Shown here: one piece after another, positions 53,873 to 62,514 of the stretch
How positions within the stretch are numbered: position 1 is the stretch's first letter
Layout of the letters: the number at the start of each line of letters is the position of its first letter
Assembly (NCBI RefSeq): GCF_027789125.1
Contig: NZ_JAQFVF010000045.1
Location: 42,024 to 106,023 of the forward strand
Origin: Paenibacillus aestuarii
GTDB taxonomy: Bacteria; Bacillota; Bacilli; Paenibacillales; NBRC-103111
DNA length: 64,000 nucleotides
Reading direction: 5' to 3'
Translations under genes and position numbers: made by a program
Notes under the pieces: generated by a model
What the model was told of the DNA's origin: nothing
What the model saw: the letters and a program-made list of their open reading frames with translations, nothing else
Databases searched by the model: none

Positions 53873-54004
53873 GTGGTATTGCTAAGAGCTGAAAAAGAAA
53901 ACGACACTATATGGATAACCTGGATTAAGTGCTTCCTGGAAAAAAAAGAGATTATAGATGAATATTGTGACTACAAAGAGATATTAGAAAAGGCAGAATG
54001 TTGA
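53873..54004 (+). pseudogene. C-terminal fragment of an unknown gene
   Basis: Starts at the duplication junction and encodes LRAEKENDTIWITWIKCFLE then KKEIIDEYCDYKEILEKAEC to TGA 54002. No own start or ribosome site. Reads as the helical tail of an unrecognised soluble protein. Confidence 0.4.
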
Positions 54005-54012
54005 ATTCAGCT

Positions 54013-54130
54013 AACGGATAAAACCATAGAGGTTGAAGCTTACCATTGCAGTTTATGTAATGAATGGATTATAAATCAAATGCAGTATCAGGATATATCT
54101 GTAAATATTCCCCGAATTGAATTAGTTTAA
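54013..54130 (+). pseudogene. Zinc-ribbon-like C-terminal fragment
   Basis: Begins at a REP motif (CTAACGGATAAAACC) and encodes EVEAYHCSLCNEWIINQMQY then QDISVNIPRIELV to TAA. CSLC is a CxxC pair; no partner pair remains. The truncated start lies in the repeat. Confidence 0.4.
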
Positions 54131-54204
54131 AGATGTAAATATTGAAATGTAGACGTTTCAGATCTTCTAAATAGCGCTTTAACGATGGTCTTAAAGCTAT
54201 TATT

Positions 54205-54270
54205 AATCTAACGGGACACATTAGTTTAAAACAATAAACCGGCAGCAGATCAGAGATCCGCTGCCGGTTT
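54205..54270 (+). repeat. REP motif followed by hairpin
   Basis: TCTAACGGGACACATTAGTTT (54207-54227) followed by AACCGGCAGC (54237-54246) with GCTGCCGGTT (54260-54269). Same motif-terminator pattern as near 52800. Confidence 0.65.
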
Positions 54271-54430
54271 GTTGTGCGTGGGGAGGTCGAAGAAATAGAA
54301 GTAATCGGCTCTATAGCAATCTAAAGAGGTTATTCTGGGTTCACCAGTTGTTCTTTGAATAGTTAATTGTAGTTTGTTACACTTAAAAAATAAGAGTAAT
54401 AATACACATATGTAGAAAGGAATGTCAGAA

Positions 54431-55030
54431 GTGACACAACGTGAAAATATAAAGAATGGATTATTGTTTACGGACATGGGAGAAGGCTTGCCGGAGGAAC
54501 GGCTTAGGGGGAAAGAGCTGGTATATGACTTTAACCAAACAAGACCGTCCGAGGTGGCCAAACGTGAAGAATTGGCTAAGCAACTTTTTGGAAGCTTGGG
54601 CATAAATTGCTGGATTGAACCACCTATTCACTTTGCCTATGGCTCTAACACGTTCATTGGTAACGATGTCTATGCGAATTTTAATCTTACAATCGTGGAT
54701 GATACAACGGTTAAGATTGGAAATGGAGTCTTATTCGCTCCTAATGTTACGATATCTACGACCGGACATCCCATTGATGCAGAATTGCGTGCAACAGGGC
54801 AAATGTATGCATTTCCAGTTATCATTGAAGACAATGTATGGATTGGGAGCGGTGCAGTTATTAATCCGGGTGTAACTATAGGGAAAAACAGTGTAATAGG
54901 GGCAGGTAGCATCGTCACGAGAGATATTCCGCCAAATGTGGTTGCAGTAGGCAGTCCATGTAAAGTACTGCGGCAAATTACGGAAGAAGACAAAATTTAC
55001 TATTACAAAAACCGGAAGGTGCAACCTTAA
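54431..55030 (+). CDS. Sugar O-acetyltransferase, maltose/galactoside acetyltransferase type
   Basis: A left-handed beta-helix acetyltransferase of about 200 residues. The N-terminal Mac domain (ENIKNGLLFTDMGEGLPEER) precedes hexapeptide repeats: FIGNDVYANFNLTIVDDTTV, IGNGVLFAPNVTISTTGHPI (catalytic His), IEDNVWIGSGAVINPGVTIG, GAGSIVTRDIPPNVVAVGSP. It transfers acetyl from acetyl-CoA to sugar hydroxyls. AAAGGA is 9 bases before GTG 54431, but touches ATG 54422; the GTG is therefore the better start. Confidence 0.92.
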   Translation: MTQRENIKNGLLFTDMGEGLPEERLRGKELVYDFNQTRPSEVAKREELAKQLFGSLGINCWIEPPIHFAYGSNTFIGNDVYANFNLTIVDDTTVKIGNGVLFAPNVTISTTGHPIDAELRATGQMYAFPVIIEDNVWIGSGAVINPGVTIGKNSVIGAGSIVTRDIPPNVVAVGSPCKVLRQITEEDKIYYYKNRKVQP

Positions 55031-55755
55031 TCTCACGTTAAAGGGGCTATTCTGCACCAAACAGCTATCGAAATGGTTAAACAAACTGTTTACTGCACTC
55101 CATGGTGAAGTTCCATAGCCAACTGGTACATTCGGATAACTGCTAGGAGTTGTGATATCAACAGACGCACCTTATACTGTTTGATTTGGAGTTGTAGGTA
55201 AACTATTAGGAGTCAGTCCGCCTGTTGTAAGTGAGCTACGTGCATTTACTATTGCTGGAACAGCAAGAGTATACTCCAAATGAAGTCATTTAATCCATTG
55301 AGAGTATCCATGCTAATTTTCAATAATTCAAGTGAAGAAAATAAATCAATTCGCGTGATTACCTTGATAAATATGTTAGAAAATTAACTATTTAAGCCAC
55401 AAAAACCAAAAACCCATCGTCAAAATAATGGCGATGGGTTTTTGTCGGGAATGGGATAAAGTTCTTGTCATTTATGACATCAAGTTCTTGTCAACCGACA
55501 TAAATGACCAATGACACAAATGTGCCTACATAGACCAGAGCGAAAAAGCTTGAGAAATCAAGCTTTTATTTTTTATGTAGGTGAATTTGCGTCATAGAAA
55601 AATGCATAAATTTCCCTACATTGTAGTCCTGTGACACAAATCTCCCTACATTCTAGACACCGACTCGATAAATTTTCAGCAAGCAGGCGTTAAACTAACG
55701 GGCAGGAAATTTCCAATTTACGGTAGAGGTAAGGGTTTAGGGGAGGGGTTTAAAC
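55031..55755. repeat. Repeat-rich gene-free stretch, with transposon-end-like module R2
   Basis: 55270-55388 is copy 2 of the ACTCCAAATGAAGTC repeat. 55440-55700 is module R2, nearly identical to 30668-30940, and ends in AAACTAACGGGCAGG. On the minus strand of 55080-55265 frames give pieces rich in Pro/Thr (LTPNSLPTTPNQTV), broken by a stop; perhaps a decayed surface or spore protein. Confidence 0.6.
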
Positions 55756-56052
55756 TTGAAAATAGCTAAACTATCACTTATAAGTGGACTCATTGTTACT
55801 ATATTGATTTATATTTTGTCATTATTTTTAAACAATGCTATTAGTCAACGAATATCGGGATGCATTGGCTTAATTCTAATACTCACTACAATTATTATAA
55901 GTGGCTCACTGATATCAGGTGACCGCCAATGAGCTAATGATAGTACAGAAACCACCAATGATAAAAAGCAAAGGGACAGTATCTCTATAGCATGTTTTCT
56001 TGCAGCTATCCCGATTTTACTTCTTTGGGGATATCTTAAATACTCTAAGTGA
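55756..56052 (+). pseudogene. DUF5316-type membrane protein with an in-frame TGA
   Basis: TTG 55756 follows GGGGAGGGG. The first 58 codons give two TM helices and the motif SGSLISGDRQ; an in-frame TGA (55930-55932) follows. The same frame then continues ANDSTETTNDKKQRD and a third hydrophobic segment (IACFLAAIPILLLWGYLKYS) to TGA 56050. DUF5316 proteins have S-G-D-R-x-R-A-N-x-x-T-E-T; here R is replaced by stop, consistent with a CGA to TGA mutation. Confidence 0.75.
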
Positions 56053-56117
56053 AAAAATGATTGAGTTAATGGGAGACAATTAAAGCCCTTGAGGCGTTAC
56101 TGTGCTTTTTCAAACCG

Positions 56118-57233
56118 CTATTTTTCGAACTTCCCATAATCCTTAATTTTAGTTTGAACATTGCAGCGTACCTCTATATTAGGATATATATCCTTCCAAA
56201 CAAGATTTGTCCATTCGGAGTAGCTCAAACTATTTCTTATGCGTTTTCCTAATCCTAAACTGTCAACCTTATTTTTTTGCATCTTTGTTACCATTTCCTT
56301 TGTTTCAAATTGAATATAATCAGAAATTGAATTTTCAAGCTTCTGTCTATCCTTTTCATCACTTAGATGTAAGTCTCCAATATACTCTAATATTGATCCT
56401 TTGAGGCTAATGTTAATATCAATTGAAAATTGGTTATACCCGCTTGAATGTACTTTAATCTTTCTTTTGCTTATCAGAGAGCTTAACATTACATGCTCTC
56501 CCTTTGATTCAAGATCTATACTCAGTTCACCTTCCTTAAAGTTTCCACGTAATATTGAAAAGATAAGTGACTTATCTGGACCTATTTTAGTAATGTAACG
56601 ATCTTCATTAAACAATGCGATCCCATCTATAACCACGTCATCGTTCACTGCTCTAATCATTGGAGCAACTGGATCAATCCCATCATCAAATAGATCTCTC
56701 GTGAATTCAAACAGTGTAATATGGGGAACTGTCTGAGCTTTACCTTCCTTTTCTAACAATCGATCAATATACTTTCCAGTTCGCGGATGGGGTAAATAAT
56801 CCTTCATTAAAAGATCGTGGGCATTTCCATTCACTAAGGTAACTTTTACTCGCTGCGAAATTGCAGGGTCACGTACCAAAGTGTCAATATGCTCCCATAA
56901 TCCCTTTTTGGCTAAACTTAAACCAAATAGTGTATTTCTTAATTGCCCGCTTACTAATGAAAGTTCAGTTTTTCGAGAAAGCATAATTTTTGCCGCTTTA
57001 CTAGTTGTCGAAACCGCGGTTAAAGTCTCTCTCTTTGTTTGGCCCTCGGGATCTGCTTTAGGAATGCTGACAGAGATCATTAATTTATCTTCTTGTCCGT
57101 TATTCTCACTGGGTAGTAAATCATAGCTTGTAGTTTGAGTGAATCCCAGCTTTTCTAAAATCCGTTGATCTCCACAACCAACTATAGATAAGGGAATGAT
57201 TAGTACAGCGCAATAAAGAATTGCCTTATACAT
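56118..57233 (-). CDS. Spore germination protein, GerAC (Ger(x)C) family
   Basis: A 371-residue lipoprotein subunit of a GerA-type germinant receptor. Lipobox LSIVGC (Cys20). Long alpha/beta Ger(x)C domain with LMISVSIPKADPEGQTKRET, VVIDGIALFNEDRYITKIGP and GLGKRIRNSLSYSEWTNLVW, all typical. It is the last gene of a three-gene operon and overlaps gerAB by 8 bases. Located on the inner-membrane outer face of the spore, needed for response to the germinant. Confidence 0.93.
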   Translation of the reverse strand: MYKAILYCAVLIIPLSIVGCGDQRILEKLGFTQTTSYDLLPSENNGQEDKLMISVSIPKADPEGQTKRETLTAVSTTSKAAKIMLSRKTELSLVSGQLRNTLFGLSLAKKGLWEHIDTLVRDPAISQRVKVTLVNGNAHDLLMKDYLPHPRTGKYIDRLLEKEGKAQTVPHITLFEFTRDLFDDGIDPVAPMIRAVNDDVVIDGIALFNEDRYITKIGPDKSLIFSILRGNFKEGELSIDLESKGEHVMLSSLISKRKIKVHSSGYNQFSIDINISLKGSILEYIGDLHLSDEKDRQKLENSISDYIQFETKEMVTKMQKNKVDSLGLGKRIRNSLSYSEWTNLVWKDIYPNIEVRCNVQTKIKDYGKFEK

Positions 57234-58305
57234 GTTCCCTATGCCCCTTTCTAATCCATAGAATGAAAAGTATCAACGCTGGTAATCCAAATGCTACACA
57301 AGTCTCCGCATATCCAAGAATTTGCAACCATTTTTCAACCTTGCCAATCACATCTGGGATCCAAGCAATTAGAAAGGTAGTTGAAAGAACAAACACTGCA
57401 AGCCAGTTTGGTTTGACTTTGGGCAGAATCCTTTGTAAAGTCTCAATTGCTGACCAGCAGTACATAACAATTGTGATTAACATACTGAATAAGAAAAATC
57501 CATATAACAAATTCTCAAGACGTTCTATGAACGGTAATTTTATATACGATAATAAATCGAGAAGAGGATATTTGAGTCTGGTTAATTGTCCGAAGCTGAA
57601 AAAACCAAAGCAAACAAAACAGACCAATAAATAAGAAATAGCAGTTATCAAATTTCCTATATGAACAGCCTTAATAAATTTGTTGTGATTTTCGGCAAAC
57701 GGTATAAGTAGTAATGCAATTTCGTAACCAAGAAAAGCCGTATAGCAGTCCAGTCCGCCTTTTAGGAAACTTGTGCTCCCCTTGAAAAGAAATGTAGTTA
57801 AATTTGCCCACTCAAAATCATGAATAAAAAATGTTAGAAGAAGCACCATCCAAATAACAATCCAGAAGAAACTAGTCGCTGCTTTTGAAATATTGTAAAT
57901 ACCTTTTATTATCAATAAATATGCGATAATATCGACCAAAGCTTTGAAAAACATAGGATGTGTTGTTGGAAAAGCAATCATTTGAAAGATGATTACATAC
58001 TGTTTAGCGACAATACAGCCCAGCATACTCCAAATAGAGATCATAACGAAATAAATCGTATTTGTTACAAATTTAGGCAACGAGTTCTCCAGAATGTCGA
58101 AAATTGAAGTGCCCTTACCTAAACGATGTACTAACGATATTAGGAAAATGTTGAAGGTAGATATGCAGGTGAAAATAACGATTCCCAGCCAACCGTTATA
58201 TCCTAAGTTTTGGGCTAACAGTCGAGGAAGGCTGAATATGACTACTCCAGTCTGAATCATGAAGATGAGGATAGTAACATGGAAAGAAGCTAGTTTTTCT
58301 TTCAC
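57226..58305 (-). CDS. Spore germination protein, GerAB family transporter-like subunit
   Basis: A 359-residue, ten-helix member of the GerAB/ArcD/ProY family (APC fold), the germinant-binding subunit. The opening VTILIFMIQTGVVIFSLPRL and GWLGIVIFTCISTFNIFLIS are family-typical. Lies between gerAA and gerAC. The germinant cannot be predicted from sequence. Confidence 0.92.
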   Translation of the reverse strand: MKEKLASFHVTILIFMIQTGVVIFSLPRLLAQNLGYNGWLGIVIFTCISTFNIFLISLVHRLGKGTSIFDILENSLPKFVTNTIYFVMISIWSMLGCIVAKQYVIIFQMIAFPTTHPMFFKALVDIIAYLLIIKGIYNISKAATSFFWIVIWMVLLLTFFIHDFEWANLTTFLFKGSTSFLKGGLDCYTAFLGYEIALLLIPFAENHNKFIKAVHIGNLITAISYLLVCFVCFGFFSFGQLTRLKYPLLDLLSYIKLPFIERLENLLYGFFLFSMLITIVMYCWSAIETLQRILPKVKPNWLAVFVLSTTFLIAWIPDVIGKVEKWLQILGYAETCVAFGLPALILFILWIRKGHREHV

Positions 58306-58323
58306 TTTTTAAAACCCTCTCCA

Positions 58324-59823
58324 TTATTTTTTCATTTTGTTCCTTAGCTGGTTTGGCGACTTGGATTGTGCAGGTCTTTCTTTAAGGGCCCAAAATGGTG
58401 CGCGGACAAATACATCTCGCCAGTCTTTAAAATTCATTGGGGAAACAGGTGTCAAATAAGAGGTATTTAAACTTGTCAATCCTGACAAGTGAATGATGAT
58501 TATCGCAATTCCCATCATTAAGCCCAAATTGCCTAGGGTACCGGCTAATATAATTAATCCGAAACGAATTAAGCGAATGGAAGCACTCATTATATAGCTT
58601 GGAATTACAAATGAAGCGATTGCGGAAGAGGCAACAGCAATAATAAGAATGTTACTTGTAAAACCAGCTTGTACAGCCGCCTGCCCAATTACAATTCCGC
58701 CGACGATGCCTATGGTTTGCCCAATCTTTGTTGGCAGCCTGGCACCTGCTTCCCGTAATAATTCAATCATAATTTCCATCAGCAAAGCTTCGTAAATAGG
58801 TGGGAAGGGAACTCGGCTTCGGGACTCGGTGATCGTGAGTAAAAGTGTCTCAGGAATCATTTCATAATGATATGTTGTTACAGAAACATATAAAGATGTA
58901 AAAGTAACCGTAACGAGGAAGGCGATAAATCTTAATGCTCTTGTTGCCGTTCCTAAAGCCCACCTTTGATAGTAATCGTCAGGTGAAGAGAAGAACTCAA
59001 AAAAAGATGCAGGCGCCGATATAACTGACGGACTCCCATCCAGGATGGCTAGAACTCTTCCGGCAACAAGCCTAGAAACAGCCGAATCCGTACGTTCTGA
59101 TGCGGGAAATAAGGGGAAGAGTGAGTTGGGACAATCATCTATGTATTGGACCAACATGTTTCCGTCATGTACCGCATCGACTTCAATACTTCTAATTCGT
59201 TTAACAAGTTCATTTACATATTCCATATTGACAATGCCATCAATGTATAGGATATAGACGTCCGACTTTGTAACTTCACCTACTTCTAATTTCAGAACCT
59301 TTAAGTGTGAACTTTTAACTCTTCTGCGGATGAGGGAAAGATTAATTACTGCGGTCTCAACAAATGAATCGTGAGGTCCTGTAATTACGGATTCTGTTTC
59401 GGATTGTTGAACCGTACGTGAATCAGGCTTGTACGCGTTAATTAAATAAACATTTTCTTGGTGGAAGATAGCAACTCCCCCATCTAAAATCCCTTTAATT
59501 AAGGATTTCGAATCAAAGATTTGATGATAATGACTGCGCTGAAGAAGCAGACCTACCTCATTGGCTTGAATGTTCGCAAATGGGGTCGCGATGTCGCGCG
59601 TAAATTCGTCATTACCTAATAGATGTCCAAAGTAAACAAGATCAACGTTGATCTCGGGAAGATTTCGATGAACAAAATCGTAGCAATTAATGAAGTTATC
59701 CAAAGTATGTTGAAGAGAAGGAACTGTAGCTGAATCATTAGATAATTCGATATTAGGAAGAGGAATGGTAAATTCATTTTCCTTTTTTGTGCGCGAGAAG
59801 AATATTCGTTGAAGAATTGACAT
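58324..59823 (-). CDS. Spore germination protein, GerAA family
   Basis: A 499-residue first subunit of the receptor. Cytoplasmic N-domain (RDIATPFANIQANEVGLLLQ), then TGPHDSFVETAVINLSLIRRRV and a C-terminal membrane domain with PFPPIYEALLMEIMIELLRE, REAGARLPTKIGQTIGIVGG, and IGQAAVQAGFTSN. ATG 59823 is 8 bases after GAGGAG; GTG 59829 lies within 2 bases. The operon order AA-AB-AC is the classical arrangement. Forespore sigma-G control is expected but no promoter could be assigned by eye. Confidence 0.94.
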   Translation of the reverse strand: MSILQRIFFSRTKKENEFTIPLPNIELSNDSATVPSLQHTLDNFINCYDFVHRNLPEINVDLVYFGHLLGNDEFTRDIATPFANIQANEVGLLLQRSHYHQIFDSKSLIKGILDGGVAIFHQENVYLINAYKPDSRTVQQSETESVITGPHDSFVETAVINLSLIRRRVKSSHLKVLKLEVGEVTKSDVYILYIDGIVNMEYVNELVKRIRSIEVDAVHDGNMLVQYIDDCPNSLFPLFPASERTDSAVSRLVAGRVLAILDGSPSVISAPASFFEFFSSPDDYYQRWALGTATRALRFIAFLVTVTFTSLYVSVTTYHYEMIPETLLLTITESRSRVPFPPIYEALLMEIMIELLREAGARLPTKIGQTIGIVGGIVIGQAAVQAGFTSNILIIAVASSAIASFVIPSYIMSASIRLIRFGLIILAGTLGNLGLMMGIAIIIIHLSGLTSLNTSYLTPVSPMNFKDWRDVFVRAPFWALKERPAQSKSPNQLRNKMKK

Positions 59824-59984
59824 GTGCACTTCTCCTCAAAATTATGGATATAATTACTTTCCACATTTTCTGGAAAATTATTCTTAGGGGTCAAATCTTT
59901 CCGAATAGTCTTTTGGAATATCCAGAAATTGTTGGAGCAGATTCTGCCGCTAGGCTAAAAAAACATCATTCAAAAAATGAATGA

Positions 59985-60430
59985 TAAATGCCCGTTTCGC
60001 GCAGCACGGGGGAAATGTTATCAAGTTCTTGTCATTTGTGTTATCGAGTTCTTGTCATCCGATGTCCAATGACACAAATGTGCCTACATAAACCAATTCG
60101 AAAAAGCTTGAGAAATCAAGTTATTATTTTTTATGTAGGGAAGGGGGCAGGGCACGAAGCCGAAAAAACAGAGAAAAATAAAATGTAGGTCACTACTATA
60201 TAAAATAATAATAATAATATTTGTCGGGTGACAAAACATTATCTCATTAAATGCCGCTTAAATAGCGGCTTTTTGTGTTTATGGGATAAAGTTCTTGTCA
60301 AAACCAAATGACAAGAACTTTATCCCATTCCCGATTGTTGACAAGAACTTGATCTCATTCCCGACGGGGGGAGGGTAGAGGTGATGAAAAAAATTGTAAT
60401 CAATCTGGACTTATTCATTGAATTAACGGG
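59985..60430. repeat. Transposon-end-like repeat modules, copy R3
   Basis: Left half (60019-60145) resembles R1/R2 (TCAAGTTCTTGTCATTTGTG; CCAATGACACAAATGTGCCT; hairpin AAGCTTGAGAAATCAAG). Right half (60215-60368) has TGTCGGGTGACAAAACATTA, CCGCTTAAATAGCGG, and three copies of TGACAAGAACTT-TC-CATT in both orientations ending in CCCGACGGGGGGAGG. No ORF inside. The right half is repeated at 62238-62362. Confidence 0.8.
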
Positions 60431-60535
60431 AGATTAGTGGAATCCGTCCAGTTCGACCCAAAGGTAAGTATATGCATAAATTTTCCTATGGTGACGGACA
60501 CTATGAGTGATCATTGACATATAGGTGGTATATTA

Positions 60536-61108
60536 ATGGATGAAAATATGGAAAAAGCAAGGGAATTAGTTACTGCATTAGTCCAAACGAATATAGAAAG
60601 GTTCATGAACCATGGTGGGTTTTTAAGCCCCCAATGGTGGCTGCTCGTTGCATTTACAATCGTTCCATGGGTTATTTGGGTAAAGATAGTGGATAAAAAA
60701 AGAAAGCTTGAACTTGTGGTGGTTGGACTATTCATTGCGATTGTAACTAAGCTTTTAGACTTAGTCGGTTATAATTTAAATTATTGGGATTACCCAATTC
60801 AAATGATACCTCTTGTGCCTGAGGCATTTGCTTTTGACTTGTCAATGGTTCCTGTCGCGTATATGTTGTTATATCAGTATTTTAAGACGTGGAAATCATA
60901 TTGTCTCGGTTTACTTTGTATGAGCGTGATCTACGCTTTTATTGGGGAACCTTTTTGCAATTTGATCATGGTTGTTGCGTATTTCAAGTGGAAGTATATT
61001 TACTCATTCTTGTATTATAACGTAATCGGAATCACCGTCAGAACGATTGCAGATAATCTTAAAAGGACATATGAAGGGCTAAACTCTTACCCGGCTAAGG
61101 AAAATTAA
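60536..61108 (+). CDS. CBO0543-type membrane protein
   Basis: A 190-residue membrane protein of the CBO0543 family from Firmicutes, with five TM segments (WLLVAFTIVPWVIWVKIVDK, LVVVGLFIAIVTKLLDLVGY, FAFDLSMVPVAYMLLYQYFK, YCLGLLCMSVIYAFIGEPF, YSFLYYNVIGITVRTI). W-x-Y/D features such as LNYWDYPIQMIP are family-typical. Start ATG 60536 after AGGTGG. Function unknown. Surrounded by repeats. Confidence 0.85.
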   Translation: MDENMEKARELVTALVQTNIERFMNHGGFLSPQWWLLVAFTIVPWVIWVKIVDKKRKLELVVVGLFIAIVTKLLDLVGYNLNYWDYPIQMIPLVPEAFAFDLSMVPVAYMLLYQYFKTWKSYCLGLLCMSVIYAFIGEPFCNLIMVVAYFKWKYIYSFLYYNVIGITVRTIADNLKRTYEGLNSYPAKEN

Positions 61109-61138
61109 AATTTAGGAAAAACGCTGAACGGAGTACGT

Positions 61139-61202
61139 AAACACAATAAAACAGCCGTAGTCTAAGACTTTATTTTTCAAGTCATAGAATGCGGCTGCTT
61201 TA
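61139..61202 (+). repeat. Structured hairpin unit, copy 2
   Basis: CAGCCG (61152-61157) with CGGCTG (61192-61197) enclosing CTAAGACTTTATTTTTCAAG, as in 46891-46938. The outer stem differs in sequence but pairs, a covariation-like pattern. Likely terminator of the CBO0543-type gene. Confidence 0.65.
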
Positions 61203-61254
61203 AATTTAGGGCGCGTCTAATACTTATTTTTCGTAGTCGTTTACAAAGAGCTCC

Positions 61255-61464
61255 TTAACCATACGATTCAAAATGACCGCGTTCAAGTTCGTGAATATCT
61301 CCGGCATTATAACGAGCATGTTCAGAGCCAATTCCAGCGTGAACGGGAGCTTGTACAAAATGAGCTCTCACATCGCTTGCAAGAAATTGCACAGTAGCTT
61401 CCGGGGTAATTCTAATTGGCTCATCTGAAACAGAGTGAACGTAATGCCATCGTTGGGTTGCCAT
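61255..61464 (-). CDS. Unrecognised 69-aa open frame
   Basis: Reads MATQRWHYVHSVSDEPIRIT, then PEATVQFLASDVRAHFVQAP and a His-rich tail (HAGIGSEHARYNAGDIHELE). No clear start signal. It could be a remnant of a larger gene lost between it and the OYE fragment. Not identified. Confidence 0.3.
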   Translation of the reverse strand: MATQRWHYVHSVSDEPIRITPEATVQFLASDVRAHFVQAPVHAGIGSEHARYNAGDIHELERGHFESYG

Positions 61465-61473
61465 CCCTAGCGG

Positions 61474-61563
61474 TTAAGGAATATTGGACATGGGGGCCAT
61501 GGCTACCCGATTTTTCAATAGTAAACCTTTAATTTCATAAGGAGAAAATAAGTAATTGGTCAA
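61474..61563 (-). pseudogene. N-terminal fragment of an Old Yellow Enzyme-type oxidoreductase
   Basis: TTG 61563 follows GGAGGTTCTGAC. It encodes TNYLFSPYEIKGLLLKNRVA and MAPM(SN), the start of NADH:flavin oxidoreductases (LF.P..I..L.LKNR..M.PM). It stops after 29 codons. The rest of the barrel is missing. Confidence 0.75.
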
Positions 61564-61598
61564 GTCAGAACCTCCATTAATTGATTGTTTACATAGGG

Positions 61599-62042
61599 TC
61601 ATATCATCAACTCTTCGCCTATCGGATATTCCCATAGTCCCAGTTTTCCCTTCACTGGAATATAGGGCTTCAGCAGACGGAAACCAGCTATTTCCCACGC
61701 AAAATAACCTGGACTGTAATCACCTAACAGGAAGTCATCCCCCGTCACGACCTTCCCGCAATCCAGAATGGCTGACGTATGATTAGCGTCGATGACTTGA
61801 TAACAATTCGTAAGCTCGCAAGTTGCAAGGATAACTCCCGTAGGGAGGTTTTGTTCCGTATAGCCATTCTTGGCGAGTAAAGAACGGATGGGTTCATATT
61901 TGCAGTCCTGCTTATCGACTTTCTGGCTTGCATGAATGGCCAACGGTCCGCGATACCGGGTCTTCCAGGATCTTGTTTCATAGAGAGTCTCGCCTTGGAC
62001 AAGCAGAGTCGCCCACGGTTGAATCATGGATAATACTTTCAT
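61599..62042 (-). CDS. ASCH-domain protein
   Basis: A 147-residue protein with an ASCH domain: MKVLSMIQPWATLLVQGETL, YETRSWKTRYRGPLAIHASQ, TGVILATCELTNCYQV, and FAWEIAGFRLLKPYIPVKGK. The fold resembles PUA and is thought to bind RNA; some members are nucleic-acid-processing amidohydrolases. ATG 62042 has AGAGGA just before it; ATG 62057 in frame has no ribosome site. Function otherwise unknown. Confidence 0.85.
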   Translation of the reverse strand: MKVLSMIQPWATLLVQGETLYETRSWKTRYRGPLAIHASQKVDKQDCKYEPIRSLLAKNGYTEQNLPTGVILATCELTNCYQVIDANHTSAILDCGKVVTGDDFLLGDYSPGYFAWEIAGFRLLKPYIPVKGKLGLWEYPIGEELMI

Positions 62043-62057
62043 TCCTCTACGCTCCAT

Positions 62058-62400
62058 TACTGTTCATAATGTAGTACTATTCCCCAAACATTCTCCAGAC
62101 TTTCCATACCCGCATAAAAAAGACGCAATCCCTCCCATCAAAAAGACTGACAAAAAGGAGCGGTTAGCTAAAATGTAGGGAACTTTGTGTCATTAATGTA
62201 GGGAGATTTGTGTCATTAGACAGTCAGTACATACAATTGTGTTGGGTGACAAGAACATTATCTCATTAAATGCCACTTAAATAGCGGCTTTTTATGTTTA
62301 TGGGATAAAGTTCTTGTCAAAACCAAATGACAAGAACTTTATCTCATTCCCGACGGGGGGAGGGGAGAGGTGATGATATTGTAATCAATGTGGACTTATT
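62058..62400. repeat. Transposon-end-like repeat modules, copy R4
   Basis: ATGTAGGGA-CTTTGTGTCATTA twice (62172-62219) then TGGGTGACAAGAACATTATC (62246-62265), a CCACTTAAATAGCGG hairpin, and TGACAAGAACTTTATC in both orientations, ending in CATTCCCGACGGGGGGAGG (62344-62362). The right half is nearly identical to the right half of R3 (60215-60368). Confidence 0.8.
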
Positions 62401-62435
62401 CGTTGAACTACCATGAAAATTAAAGATTAAGGCAT

Positions 62436-62480
62436 TCTCAGAAAAAGGGCAGCATGAAAGAAGACGCTGCTCTTTCATTT
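62436..62480. terminator. Hairpin terminator beside the IS110-family element
   Basis: AAAGGGCAGC (62444-62453) with GCTGCTCTTT (62466-62475), followed by T residues. Confidence 0.65.
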
Positions 62481-62514
62481 TTTAAAGTGTAGCGGCGCCT
62501 ATGAAATGGGGGGA

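Noticed and set aside
57221..57634. 137-codon plus frame across the gerAB/gerAC junction
   Set aside because: Antisense shadow; the gerA operon on the minus strand is complete and in the standard order.
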